Shown one piece after another: positions 49,201-59,744 of a DNA stretch of 64,000 nucleotides. Numbering within the stretch: the stretch's first letter is position 1; the number at the start of each line of letters is the position of its first letter. The stretch is taken from positions 281,711-345,710 of the forward strand of contig UESW01001594.1 in assembly GCA_900491605.1 (NCBI GenBank), written 5' to 3'. Under the pieces are notes generated by a model. It did no database searches, was not told the DNA's origin, and was given only the letters and a program-made list of their open reading frames with translations. The stretch comes from Calamus simplicifolius (taxonomy: Eukaryota > Streptophyta > Magnoliopsida > Arecales > Arecaceae). A program made the position numbers and the translations under genes.

Positions 49201-51715
49201 GGATATGTTCCTGATGTAGTTACAATGATAAAGGTTCTCGGGACGTGTTCTAGTTGGGATTTCAGCATCAAACTGTCTGCCTCCATGGTTACCTGGTCAC
49301 CAATGGTTTTGAGAACAAAGTGTTTTTAAGTGCTGCAGGTTATGAAATCCATGACCTTGGCAACAGAGCCATTGCTACATTTGAACATATGATTGAATCA
49401 TCAGTCAGACCGAACAATGTTGTATTTGTATCTATCTTGTTTGCTTGCAGCCATGCTGGACTGGTTGAGGGGAGAAGGATTTTTGATAGCATATACAATG
49501 TTTATGGCGTATTTCCTGATTCAGAGCATTATGTTATCATGGTTGATCTTTGGTGTGCTGGGAATTGCATGATGCCATGATGCTCATCGAACGTATACCA
49601 AAACCTATAGGTACCCAGATGTCCAAATAGCTGGTTTATTGTTTGGGATTAGCGTACTGAGGTAAGTAAGCCAATTATCATGATTTCATAAATTATTTAA
49701 TTTATAAATCGTTGGATTTAAAGTTGTATGCATATTTATTGAATGAGAAAAATGGAGTTTCATTTATATTGACTATTTGAATTAATAAATAGTACCATGA
49801 ATTTATAATTGAGCATTTGCTATGACTATTGTAGCTAGTAATATTTTGCAAGAAATGGCTTATATGTGTATATGCAAAAATATAATTACTTTGACCTTGC
49901 AAAATATGTTGGTACTATTGAGATAATTATATGTGATTGCTAATATTTTGTGAAGTAGTGATTATAAATATGCAAAAATTGAAGGATGGGGTTATTTTGG
50001 CTTTGCAAAATATACCGATACTGTATTTTTATGCTATGAATGTACAAACCACTGTATATGTGATGTGAGAAGCTTATGTTTATGATGATGCATGATGTGT
50101 GACATGCAAATATGATAATAATATTGAATTATACTTATATGTGTCGCCGCGGTTCTCATGTGATGTGAAATGCCAAGTAATACGTGACCCATCTCCACAG
50201 GAGAAGATATGTGGAGGACACATCTGTAGGATGTGTTCTGATTGATTATAACGGGATCCATCTCCACATAGGAAGATATGGGAGGACACACATCTGTAGG
50301 ATGTGTTCTGTTTGATTATGATATGGCATAACGCTGGTAGCAGGACCCTTCCTCTTAGGGGACATTTAAGAGTGATACACCAGTTGGATTGTAGGGTCGT
50401 GGGACACATAAGAAAACAATGATTATATAGACAATGGGTTTGTTTACATTGCATATTCTTATATTTATTGTAAGCTTTCAAAGTAATTTGAGCTGATGAT
50501 TTGCATGTTCTGATAACATGATAAATGTATTTGAAATTGGAAGCTTTTCATGAAAATGTGATTTAAAAATATCTTGAAGTGCTACGATGATATATGACTA
50601 TTTTATATTATAATAGGCTTACTTATTTAGTGTGAGCTCATGTAAATCTCACAATGTTTTTCAGAGCCTTTGGACTTATGAAGGAATTATGAGATGGATG
50701 GAGCTTCTATTAAAATAATTTAGATCCATTATGTTGATGTAACCCCGGTTATGCTTGTGTGTAGGGCTTGTAGCCCAAACCTTATAGTTATGGTTTGTAT
50801 TAAGTTATGAATTGGACATATATAATTATTGTCTTATTGATTCATGTGTTATAATTCGGGACGCCTTGCATGCCTGGCATGCGGCGAGTTGTTACCCTAG
50901 CTCAAAATTTTGGATCTGCGTGACAGTAGCTAAACAGTTCTCGCCTTAGGTGGTGGTATATAAACATTGCACACTCTCTTCTTTTAAATCGGGCATCAGA
51001 GAACAAAGGATTGCTATGCCAGTACTAGGAAAAGAAGCGAAATATAAATGCTACATGCTCATTCCTTTTAAATTAGGAATCCTAGAACTGAGGTTTGCTG
51101 CACAGCATCGGCATCATACAAATAGCTTAGCAGTCTCGTACAGGTCAATATGGTACAGCCCCGTACCAACAAACAACACACTGCTGGAGACAAGACAGCA
51201 GCTGCACCATGTGTTCATGCAAGTCATATAAAAACTCCATACCATGACAATACACCAGTACCATACAATATGCCCAGTACTGAGCCGTACAGCTCGAAAA
51301 TAAATTAAAAATAAAAAATGACAAAGATCTCCATAAACACAAATGAAGAAAAGTGCATTCTAAAAACAAAGAACAAACAATATGAATAATGGGGTGAGTT
51401 GTAAATAAGTATATCGATTTATGTTGATCTCCCCATGGATCACAGTAATTTAAATGTACTAGATAACTGTATATGAAATATTTGCATTCCATGTCATTGC
51501 ATACATTTGAAAAGAATTTATCTCACATTAAAATCAATGGCAATATTACAAGCAAGCTACATATTAGTTCACTCTACGTATGATTCCAAAATAAAAAAGC
51601 TCAAAAAAATGCTATTTACAAAGCAATGATATTTAACTAACATGTCTACCTGCTAGTGATTCTTCCAAATTAGCCTCCAATTCTTTGAGGTTATCTTTGA
51701 GCTTGGCAAGCTTTT
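37236..51715 (-). CDS. SPC25: Kinetochore protein Spc25 (Ndc80 complex subunit), N-terminal exon(s) not found
   Basis: Minus-strand exons in transcript order: 51715-51650, 41851-41705, 39006-38893, 38825-38736, 38631-38509 and 37507-37236. All join in phase through GT-AG introns, giving 269 codons. Spc25 pairs with Spc24 at the inner end of the Ndc80 complex, linking kinetochores to spindle microtubules. The first two exons encode coiled coil (KLAKLKDNLKELEANLEE; DQRTRRDEYAAVISQQLL). The next three encode the globular Spc25 domain: WYNKVLGFRAEGGEG, EEYSFTIRLDND, LLHCDPYVED and LNKTNDLFKLVRIMREKF. Plant homologues are about 300-315 aa, so roughly 45-50 N-terminal residues are missing. They are not visible between 51716 and the Tat element at 53273. 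The last exon may end at TAG 37238-37236 or splice at the GT after RRSPRFM (about 37280). The 9.8-kb intron holds a Gypsy element in opposite orientation. Confidence 0.88.
40680..41190. mobile_element. Possible non-autonomous transposon in Spc25 intron, with poly-C run
   Basis: The segment has the 'gagctcggctggctc', 'caagctcag' and 'gtttggctcac' style of sequence common in plant short interspersed elements, with repeated 'aagctt' and 'ctcaagct' motifs throughout. A pure run of 16 C at 40885-40900 is followed by an AC repeat. Class and ends are uncertain. Confidence 0.3.
40885..40900. repeat. Homopolymer of 16 cytosines
   Basis: Sixteen consecutive C on the plus strand, hence G16 in the Spc25 pre-mRNA. 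Runs this long of C/G are rare in plant DNA and are prone to length errors. Confidence 0.9.
41852..43044. other. Intron sequence of Spc25 left of the Gypsy insertion
   Basis: Unique AT-rich intron sequence without coding signal. Together with 50926-51649 it would make an intron of about 1.9 kb before the insertion. Confidence 0.6.
43045..45403 (+). repeat. 5' LTR (2359 bp) of the Gypsy element in Spc25
   Basis: It contains, in order, a GA-rich stretch (43278-43335), a PPR gene fragment (about 43365-44118), an AT-rich region, and a short tandem repeat at about 44663-44785 (units with 'acctccacaggg' and 'catctgtaggatgtg'). Over a 320-bp sample it matches the 3' LTR at about 95-96% by eye. Confidence 0.88.
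43365..44118 (+). pseudogene. PPR (pentatricopeptide repeat) gene fragment captured in the 5' LTR
   Basis: Three successive frames give PPR motifs of the PLS type: RRDVVTWSCMVACYAQNG, then STALIDMYMKCSGYNKAM with NKDVVSWAAIIGGYA, then RPNSVVFVSILFACSHAGLV and SEHYVIMVDLLG. PLS-class PPR proteins bind RNA in organelles and take part in editing or processing; this piece covers only a few repeats near the usual C-terminal half. It is broken by at least two frameshifts, at about 43474 and 43734, and has lost part of one repeat around 43820. It is a passenger in the LTR, not a gene. Splice-like sites suggest that it may come from genomic DNA or a processed transcript; I cannot tell which. Confidence 0.8.
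45411..45423 (+). other. Primer-binding site of the Gypsy element in Spc25
   Basis: Reads TCGTATCAGAGCC, differing at one base from the tRNA-Met primer site TGGTATCAGAGCC, eight bases inside the left LTR. Confidence 0.65.
45424..47580. other. Degenerate internal region of the Gypsy element
   Basis: Very AT-rich with closed frames. I could not recognise gag, protease or reverse transcriptase motifs in it. Confidence 0.5.
47590..48330 (+). pseudogene. Integrase and C-terminal tail remnant of a Gypsy pol
   Basis: Near 47632 the translation gives PPQIDGQ, the remnant of the integrase HPQTDGQ motif, then LNDILQACVMDLGSTWYNFL and a later frame with YFNGYQANIQMDSFQL, all in the family order. Near 48150-48260 follow RRYIPSPGHVLEYKPL and ELTYEDHLVRIVDA, the tail typical of chromovirus-type Gypsy elements. 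Many stops and frame changes are present, so the region is non-functional. Confidence 0.75.
48527..50925 (+). repeat. 3' LTR (2399 bp) of the Gypsy element in Spc25
   Basis: Collinear with the 5' LTR over its full length. It keeps an extra stretch near its start (a second 'gagaatgtaacccccggg' and 'acctagatcgcgag') that is shortened in the 5' LTR, and differs by scattered substitutions and small indels. The tandem repeat of the left LTR recurs at about 50180-50310. Confidence 0.88.
48885..49620 (+). pseudogene. PPR gene fragment captured in the 3' LTR
   Basis: This is the same fragment as at 43365-44118, in the second LTR. It has its own set of lesions: small deletions near 49025, 49150 and 49470, and one place near 48990 where it keeps the frame that the left copy lost. 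The independent damage means that neither copy is under coding constraint since insertion. Confidence 0.8.
50926..51649. other. Intron sequence of Spc25 right of the Gypsy insertion
   Basis: Unique intron sequence, ending at the donor next to exon 51650-51715. No coding signal. Confidence 0.55.
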
Positions 51716-53272
51716 CTGTATAAAACAAAACAAAACAAAACAAAACATGGAAGCAAGAACTATATAAAAGACAAGTGTACAATTATAACAAAATGCTGCA
51801 TCAAATAGGCATGAAAAACAAATTTTGAAAGCAAGCCTAATTACTTCATTATTCATATTTACAGTCTGTCCTTCCAAATTATGTTGCCATTAGTTCAGTA
51901 AATTTTTTTTTTTCAAGCAGAAGCACAAAATATATGTCTTTATGTGTATTCAATAGACTGTGTAATTATCTTCCTGCCAAAGCACGAAGGAAAAAATAAA
52001 AATCAAATTATGTGTCCATACTGATTAATCCCCCTACAAAATTGTCATTGAACATCAAAAAAAATCTCAATCAATCCTTCAAGATATCGGCCTCAACAAG
52101 ACAGAGTCAACATCAACCAGCACAATGTCAATGCAAAATATTGAACAGTATCACGCCTAGCATCTTCCTGGGACGCATAAAATGCTCACATAAGTTCCCT
52201 TGGTCTCTCTCTTCAACGTAGTTTTCCAACCTTGAACCTCCAAACTGGAAAAACCAAGACAGTAACAGCCCATATTAAACAATCTCAAAGATCACAAGGA
52301 AAAGTGACAATGATAGAGGAAATGGTTACAGGCCACAAGAAAGATACTGTGCTGCCTTGCAAATGTTTATTCTTGACTTTTTGCTAATCAGGACTTTGTC
52401 AACAACCATCACAGTATCAACTGCATAAAAGTGTAGCTTTACAAGGGACATCAGCAATCCAAATTGTATATTGGCCACCTAGGGGCACTAAGAGGAAAAG
52501 GATGCATGTAGTGAACAGGGAATACCCTTATTTCCCTTCCCCTTTCCTACCAAGAGGCCCTTATGGAACACAGAGGAGAAAAGGCGATAACTAATTTCAT
52601 CACTAAGGCCTCTCAAACTCATGAACATGATATGCATCAAACCAATCTTCTGTCCAAGCATGATCATAAAAATAATTGACAGTTTCATTTCTCAATGCTT
52701 GATAACCTTGTCAAAATCTTAATGAATCTTGAAATGCTCAAGTAACGCTAAGGATAACTAAAATCTTCAATTCGAAGAGAACTCTAATTTTTCAACTTAC
52801 CTTACAGAAAAGAATCGGCCAGAGATTATCATCACATTAAACAATATTTCCTTCCATAAAATATAACTTGGTGGTATGACAAAATCTGAACATCTCTGCA
52901 TCTAAGCCGAGAAAAACAAGAAAGTAGACACTACAGCTACTTCCTGGAGAGTAGCAGGTTCAACTATTGGATTATCTCAATTACCAGAACAAACCACCAA
53001 TACCTAGCGAACCTTTTGCAATGAATTGCCTCGCGTCCGTTATAATCCAAAAGCCACATTGGAAACATCTACTGATTCAAAACCAATAGATACGATGAAA
53101 GATAGGGAGTAGGGCCAGAGCATAATAATATTCCCAAAAGCAACCATGAGCCCTTCTCAGCGCACCCAGTCTCCCGGATGGGCATGACCTGGTAGCATGA
53201 CCACATTAAACATCGTAGACCCGCCCAGAACTCTCTCATGAAAGGAGAAAAGTCATATAATAACATCAATTG
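51716..53272. other. Stretch upstream of the first visible Spc25 exon
   Basis: The first visible Spc25 exon starts at an acceptor (minus strand tatacag at about 51722-51716), so at least one exon must lie further right. I looked for an N-terminal Spc25 exon on the minus strand here and found none. No other gene is recognised. Confidence 0.45.
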
Positions 53273-53379
53273 TGATACGGCTGATCATCTTCTCTGGGCG
53301 GCATCATAACACCCTGCGCAATTTCGGAATCAATGATGTGATAGCTCGCTTTCGGGATATTGGAATTCTTGTCCCCGCC

Positions 53380-53745
53380 CTTGGCTCCGGCCTCCGATTC
53401 CGGCCTTGGCTCCGGCCTCCAGCGTCGGCTCCGGCCTTTGGCTACGGCCTCCAGCAGGCATCGGCTCCAGCCTCCGGGCTTCGGCCTCCAGCGTCGGCTC
53501 CGATCTTTGGCTACGGGCTCCAGCGTTGGCTCCGGCCTCCAGCGTCGGCTCCGGCTTTGGCTACGGTCTCCAGCGTCGGCTTCGGCCCTCGGCTCTGGCC
53601 TTGGCTCCGGCCTGCAGCTCCGGCCCTTGGCTCCGGCCTCCAGCGTCGGCTCTAGCATACGGCCCCGCCTATAGCTTCGGCCTTTGGCTCCGGCCTCCAG
53701 CGTCGCCTCCAGCCTACGGCTCCGGCCACTAGCTCCGGCTCCGAC
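53380..53745. repeat. GC-rich minisatellite inside the Tat LTR
   Basis: Degenerate repeats of 'ggctccggcctccagcgtc' and 'ggctccggcctttggctac', about 18-36 bp per unit and more than ten units. The same array recurs with different unit order and indels in the right LTR at about 63120-63550. Confidence 0.85.
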
Positions 53746-53996
53746 TTAACTTGGTGCCTTATTTTCCTAAGTACATTAAAACCCACTTCAGGTAACGGGC
53801 TCCGAGATTCGAGACATCCGTTACCGTGTATCTCGCTCGCTGAAATCATGGGTAGGTACTAGCACGCCCCGCGGTTACCGGCATACACGGCGCCCATTCA
53901 GCAACGGCTCACCCACTTGCCGTTCGGCGGAGCTCATCCTAGCAAAGTATTGGACGGTTCTAACGGAGCGAGGTAAACATGACCCCCCGGACAGGT

Positions 53997-54005
53997 ATAA
54001 GAAGA
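53997..54005 (+). promoter_or_regulatory. TATA box of the Tat 5' LTR
   Basis: TATAAGAAG in the distal part of the LTR, conserved as TATAAGAAA at 63799-63807 in the right LTR. Confidence 0.5.
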
Positions 54006-54243
54006 GAACCCGAGCTCAACACAAAGGAGGAAGAGGCTCTCTTCTCTTTCAAGTTCTGCTCATATGCAACATTCGTGTTCTACAACCCACTGACTTGGGC
54101 ATCGGAGGGTCCCCACCAGAACCACCGGTCCGGAACTTTTTGCAGGCTCTCGAAGGAAGACGGTGACCTCTCTGCATTCTCGAAGGCCTGCGGAGATCTC
54201 AGTTCACCCGACGCTCATCGCAAGTGGTTTGGCAGCAACAGAT

Positions 54244-54261
54244 TGGCGCGCCAGGAAGGGG
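54244..54261 (+). other. Primer-binding site of the Tat element
   Basis: Eighteen bases starting TGGCGCGCCAGG, three bases after the LTR end. It starts with the TGG expected opposite a tRNA CCA end; I cannot name the tRNA with confidence. It contains the palindrome GGCGCGCC. Confidence 0.55.
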
Positions 54262-54326
54262 TGCGACACACGTGGAAAGGCGAAAGTTCTCCTGTGACCC
54301 CACTGATTCTTGATTCAAAGAAGACG

Positions 54327-55850
54327 ATGGTGACAACGCGAGCCCAGAAAGCTTCCACCAGCCATGCCGCGGAACGCCTCCAGCGGGCTGAGCAATCGGA
54401 GGCCAACCTCCATGTTCCGCCCCTGCACAGATGAGCCAGCTGACCGGCTTAAGGTTCTGCCTCATCAAGTACATGACCTGATGACGGTGGTGCGGGGATT
54501 GCAGGAACACTGCTTTGCCGCTGCACCTCCGCCCCCTCACCTCGCGAAGGGGGCGTGGGGCAATTCAATCTCATCAAGGTGGGACTCCGCCTGAGACCTC
54601 CCATCACTCGCCTCCTGAACCTCGTCGTTGGAAGGCTTCAAAGCGGTGGCGGTCTCTCTCCCATCATTCTGATCGTTCCCACACGGTTGGGTGAGAAGAA
54701 GCCAAGACGGGTGCACTCCTTGCACCGGCGGTCTTCACCGGCTTCATCTTCTGACTCCTCTAAAATGACACCAACAGGAAGACCACTCGTCGAGCCGAAC
54801 AACGGCTCGATGAGTATCATCAACGATTGGAGGAGCTTAATCGCCGGATCGCCAACCCTCACGGGACGGACTACGATCACCATCCCTCGCTCTCCCAACG
54901 CATCATGAGGAACCGGTCCCGCCCATTTCCGTCTTCCCCAGTTGGACCCATATGACAGCACGACGGACCCTTTGGACCACCTAGAGAGCTACAAGGTCCT
55001 CATGCAGGTCCAGGGAGCAACGGACTCCCTCCTATGCGTCGCCTTTCCTGCCACCCTTCGTAAGGCGGCGCGTGCATGGTATTCTCACCTGCCACCGCAG
55101 CATCAATTCCTTCCGACAGCTCGAGCGATCTTTCCTAGCCCACTTTGATGCATGCCGGAAGATCCCACGAGTGGCCGATAGCTTATTTGTTGTTCAACAA
55201 AGGAGTGGTGAAACCCTGAAGGACTTCGTTGCTCGGTTCAAGGAGGCGGCGCTGAGGTATATAATTTGGATGATTCTGTAGCCACTTTGGCATTAAAGCG
55301 AGGACTTCGCCCTTCTAGGTTCATCTATTCCCTGGATAAGAAGCCTCCAAGCTCTTACGCCAAGCTTCTAAGCCGGGCGCAGAAGTACATTCGCGCCGAC
55401 GAGGCAGACTCTTCCAGAAGGGAAGCTGATAAGAGTTCCAGCAAGAAATCGACATCCACGGAGCCTACCGGAGCACGGTCCCGGAAGCCTGAGCTTCCCC
55501 ACCGCTCAGACCACCAGCCTCAGACGCTCGTTCCCAAGGAGTAGTTCACCCTCCCTTGGCTCCGATATCTCACATTCTACTAGAAATTAAGAAGCCCTAC
55601 TTTCGACGCCCACCTCCCATGAAGTCAGGGACCCCCCGTAGCAAGGAGCTTTATTGCCGGTATCACCGAGACTACGATCATGACACTGAGGACTGCCGCC
55701 ACTTGAAGAAGGCCATTGAAGAGCTTGTCCAACAGGGTCGCTTGGGCAAGTTCGTTCGAAGGGGAAACCTCCCGCTCCGGGTCCATCGGCGCCTCCGACG
55801 CCTCCGACAGGTGTCGACAATGCCCCTACGGAAAAAACCATAGCCATGAT
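54327..55850 (+). pseudogene. Tat element gag remnant
   Basis: An ATG at 54327 opens MVTTRAQKAS, the usual type of gag start in this lineage. The retrotransposon gag core is read in shifting frames from about 54930 to 55290 (LDPYDSTTDPLDHLESYK, then ARAWYSHLPP, then SINSFRQLERSFLAHF). A basic segment follows, and then a zinc knuckle YCRYHRDYDHDTEDC at 55652-55696 with spacing C-x2-H-x4-H-x4-C. Gag would form the RNA-containing particle in the cytoplasm. Several frameshifts make it non-functional. Confidence 0.8.
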
Positions 55851-55879
55851 TTCCTGAGGGGCAGGCGGCAACTCGAAAA

Positions 55880-58800
55880 GACAGCGAGAGGGGGTAGACT
55901 CTGTAATTCCTTTCTTTGGAAAGGATTTAGAAGGGGTAGTTAATAAGCATGACGACAGCGTCGTCGTGTCCATGACCATAGCCAAACACCCTGTAAAAAG
56001 AATTTTGGTTGATAGTGGAAGTTCGGTGGATGTTTTGAGCTACGAGGCATTTGTTCGGATGAACCTGTCAAATTCCTCCCTTCGACCGTCACCACGCCTT
56101 TAATGGGCTTTACTGGAGACTCTGTGAGCGTTGAAGGGGAGATCGCCCTCCCTGTCACGGTTGGGACTCCTCCGCGTCAAAGTACGGTAGTCATAAATTT
56201 CCTGGTGGTCCGAGTCCCGTTGGCTTACAACGCTATCCTGGGAAGGCCGAGCTTGAATTTGCTGGATACTGTCATCTCCACCAAGAGATTGTTGGTAAGG
56301 TTTCCCACCGACGAAGGAGTCGGAGAAATGAAGGGAGAGCAAAGCCCGCCACCGCTTTGCTGCCACTTATCTCCCAGTCCACTGGAGGCGGCATCGACGA
56401 TAGCCTCTGAGCCGCTTGACCCCCGAGAATTGGGAAGGAGGGGAGAGCCAGCCGAGCACCTCCTGACCCTCCCTTGGGGAAGGACCCAACAAGGACTGTC
56501 CAGGTTGGAGCGCTGCTTCCGGAGGAGGCGCGCGATCGACTCCTCACCTTCCTGCATGCCAACGCTGACATCTTTGCATGTCGTCATCAGACATGCCAGG
56601 CGTCCCTGAGAAGGTGATCACCCATCGGCTTAACCTCAGGCCAGAGTGCCGGCCAGTCCGATAAAGAAGAGGAGCTTTGCTCCGGACAGACAAAAGCTAT
56701 CGATGAGGAATCCGTAAGCTGGGCTGCGGGCACATTCGGGAAGTTCATTACCCCGAATGGTTAGCCAATGTGGTGATGGTCCGTAAGACTAATGGAAGCT
56801 GGAGGATGTGCGTAGACTTCACCGACCTCAACAAAGCATGCCCCAAGGACAGCTTCCCTTTGCCTCGGATCGATCAACTGGTGGACGCCACGTCCAACCA
56901 TGAGACCCTTAATTACATGGATGCCTTCTTCGGGTACAACCAAATCAGGATGAACCCGGTGGATGAAGAAGCTACCTCCTTCATAACTGAGAAGGGGTTG
57001 TACTGCTACAAGGTAATGCCATTCGGGCTAAAAAACGCGGGGGCCAATTACCAAAGGCTAATGAACAAAGTCTTCGAAGACCATATAGGACGCAACATGG
57101 AGGTGTACGTGGACGACATGCTGACAAAAAGTGTCCATGCCACCAGCCATATCGCCGACCTAACGGAGACCTTCGACAACCTTCGCCGATACCAGATGAG
57201 GCTGAACCCTCGCAAATGTGCCTTCGGGGTAACGGCCGGAAAGTTCTTGGGTTTCATGGTAACCCGGCGAGGAATCGAAGCAAACCCTGATAAAGTTCAA
57301 GCCATCTTGGACATGAGGTCTCCCACCAACAAGAAGGAAGTGCAACGCCTGACGGGAGGGTGGCGGCCTTGAGCTGTTTTCTGTCCAAGTCGCTGAGAGG
57401 TGCCTGCCTTTCTTCAAGGCGCTCCGCAGGGCCAATGGATTCGAATGGACGAAAGAGTGTCAGAAGGCCTTCGAGGGGCTGAAGGAATTCCTATCCACCC
57501 GCCACTGCTGTCCAAGCCAACGGGTGGAGAAGAACTTCTATACCTCGCGGCTTCTCCGAGGCCGTTAGTTCCGTGCTGGTCTGCATGGACACCAACGGTA
57601 CGCAAAAGCCGGTGTATTACATAAGCAAGGTGCTCCATGATGCGGAGACCAGGTACTCAAAGATTGAGAAGATCATCTTCGCATTGATCGTGTCTGCCCA
57701 GCGCCTCCGACCATATTTTCAAGCCCATCCAATCGTGGTGGTCACGGACCAACCTCTAAAGACGATTATTGCTCGCCCGACACTTCGAGCCGATTGGCAA
57801 AGTGGGCACTCAAGCTGGGGGAATTTGATCTATCTTTCCGCCCTCGGTCAGCCATGAAATCCCAGGTCCTGGCAGATTTTTTGGTCGAGTGTACCTGGGG
57901 TGAGGAGCAACCCGAAGAGACCTCTGCAAACCCTTCGATTCCTGGAACCGGAGATGATGAATGGATCCTTCATGTGGACGGGGCATCAAATTCTCAAGGG
58001 AGCGAGCGGGCCTCATCCTGGCCAACTCGGATAGAGTTGTAACCGAGTGTGCGCTCCGCTTCCTCTTTCCAGCCACCAATAATCAGGCGGAGTATGAAGC
58101 CCTACTATCTGGGATAAGATTAGCCCGAGAGCTTGGGGTGAAGCGCCTTAGAGCGTTCACTGACTCCCAGCTGGTCACTGGCCAAATCACAGGGGAATAT
58201 GAAGCGAGGATCCTATCATGTCCCGCTACTTGAGTATGGTGCAGTCGCAAGCTTCTCTCTTAACTTATTTCAATGTTAGCTATATTCCTCGAGGGGAAAA
58301 TGCTAGAGCAGACGCCTTGTCCATCTTGCCACCTCAGCCGACGGGATGTTGGGAAGAGCTTATATAGAGCACCTGGAAGCCCCAAGTATCGAAATAACGA
58401 GAGAAGCCCTGCCAGTTGAGCAGGAGCCTTCCTGGATGGATGCTTATATCCAGTACCTTACCAACGGTACCCTCCCTGAAGACCCTGCCGAGGCAAGGCA
58501 ACTCAAAAGACGGACCCCGAAGTTTTTTATAATGGAAGGAAAACTCTATCGAAGGTCGTTCTCATACCAGTTCTCAGGTGTGTTGGCCCCATAGAAGCAG
58601 ATTATATCCTACGGGAGATACATGAAGGCATATGTGGAAGTCATCTGGGGGGCAGAGCTCTGGCGTACAAAGCCTTACGGCAGGGATATTACTGGCTGAC
58701 AATGAAGGAGGATGCATCCGAGCTTGTCAAGAGGTGTGACAGTTGCCAATGCCACTAATATCCAACACCAACCGACGTCCCAGCTGACCCCCCTGACTGC

Positions 58801-59650
58801 ACCTTGGCCCTTTGCCCAGTGGGGTATGGACATCCTAGGGCCATTCCCTCCAGCCTCTGGACAACGCAAATTCTTATTGGTAGCCGTTGACATTTCACCA
58901 AGTGGATCGAAGCTGAGGCTCTTGCCAAGATCACCGAGGGCAAAGTAAGATCCTTCTTCTGGAAGTCTGTTGTGTGCCGGTTCGGGCTGCCACACACCCT
59001 CGTCACTGATAATGGCCGACAGTTTGACAACGTGGCCTTCCGGAATTCTGCACTGGGCTGGGTATTCGCCAACGATTCACCTCTGTGGGGCACCCCCAGA
59101 CCAATGGCGCAGCCGAAGTGACCAATCGCATTATCCTCCAAGGACTCAGGGCCCGGCTAGATGGCTGTAAAGGACGTTGGGTGGAAGAGCTCCCAGTATA
59201 TTGTGGGCCTACCACACGACGCCACGAGCCCCCACAGGAGAAACTCCTTTCAACCTAGTTTTTGGGACCGAGACCGTCATTCCGGTGGAGATAGGTGCCC
59301 CCAGTCCCCGGACAGAGTTATACCGCGAAGAGAGCAACCCAAGTCAGCTGCGGGCCGATCTGGACCTAGTGGAAGAATTGCAAGACCAAGCGCGACTCGC
59401 ATGGCGGCTTTCCGTCAGCGAGCGCCCGATACTACAATGCTCGAGTACGGTCCAAGACATTCTGCCCTGGAGACCTCGTCCTGCGACGAGCTGAAGTATC
59501 AAAGCCGACGAAGGAGGCAAGCTAGCACCCAAATGGGAAGGACCATATCGTGTCATGGAGGTGCTTCATCACGGGGCATACAAAGTTGAAGCTAGACGGG
59601 AAACCTCTCCCTCGCACTTAGAATGCAGACAATCTACGTCGGTATTATCA
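55880..59650 (+). pseudogene. Tat element pol remnant: protease, RT, RNase H, second RNase H, integrase
   Basis: Protease: the active-site triad DSG is at 56011-56019 and ILGRPSLN near 56240. Reverse transcriptase: family motifs begin near 56590; an unbroken frame 56770-57372 contains the catalytic YVDDM at 57106-57120 and LGFMVTRRGIE. RNase H follows at 57400-57860 (VYYISKVLHDAETRYSKIEK). The second, archaeal-type RNase H is at about 57955-58230 (ILHVDGASN; NNQAEYEALLSGI). Integrase spans about 58600-59650: a zinc-binding HHCC region (IHEGICGSHLGG to KRCDSCQ) and the core with WGMDILGPFP, VTDNGRQFDN and AEVTNRIILQGLRARL. Stops and indels occur in every domain except the RT core, so the product is not made whole. 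Two RNase H domains place it in the Tat lineage. Confidence 0.88.
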
Positions 59651-59744
59651 GTAGTGTGCTAACTCCATTAATTTGAACCTGCTTGCCAGAGTGCTATTCA
59701 AAGTATTCTCATTGCTTCATTTTCGGATGATTGTACTTCTCACC

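Larger units (their letters stand above)
43045..50925 (+). mobile_element. Complete Gypsy LTR retrotransposon (Tekay/Del-like) with PPR gene fragments in its LTRs
   Basis: Two direct repeats, 43045-45403 and 48527-50925, both begin TGTAACCCCC and end TGACA. The left one is followed by a tRNA-Met-type primer site (45411-45423) and the right one is preceded by a purine tract (aagaaagggagaa, 48514-48526). Flanks are atagc (43040-43044) and gtagc (50926-50930), a 5-bp target duplication with one change. The body is only 3.1 kb and degenerate; a remnant of integrase and its C-terminal tail is legible at 47.6-48.3 kb. Autonomous relatives have a longer body with gag, protease, RT and integrase, so this copy was probably moved by proteins from other copies. 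It sits inside an intron of Spc25 in opposite orientation. Confidence 0.88.
53273..54240 (+). repeat. 5' LTR of the Tat element (968 bp)
   Basis: Begins TGATACGG and ends CAACA just before the primer site. It contains a GC-rich minisatellite (about 53380-53745) and a TATA box (53997-54005), so transcription would start near 54030. Open frames on both strands across the minisatellite are compositional. Confidence 0.85.

Noticed and set aside
43045..50925. CRISPR-like or segmental-duplication explanation for the two 2.4-kb direct repeats
   Set aside because: Primer site, purine tract, TG...CA ends, target duplication and an integrase remnant between the repeats all fit an LTR retrotransposon.
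53272..53732. Long overlapping open frames on both strands rich in Ala, Pro, Ser, Gly or Arg
   Set aside because: They follow the GC-rich minisatellite of the Tat LTR in every frame and recur in the second LTR. They are compositional, not genes.
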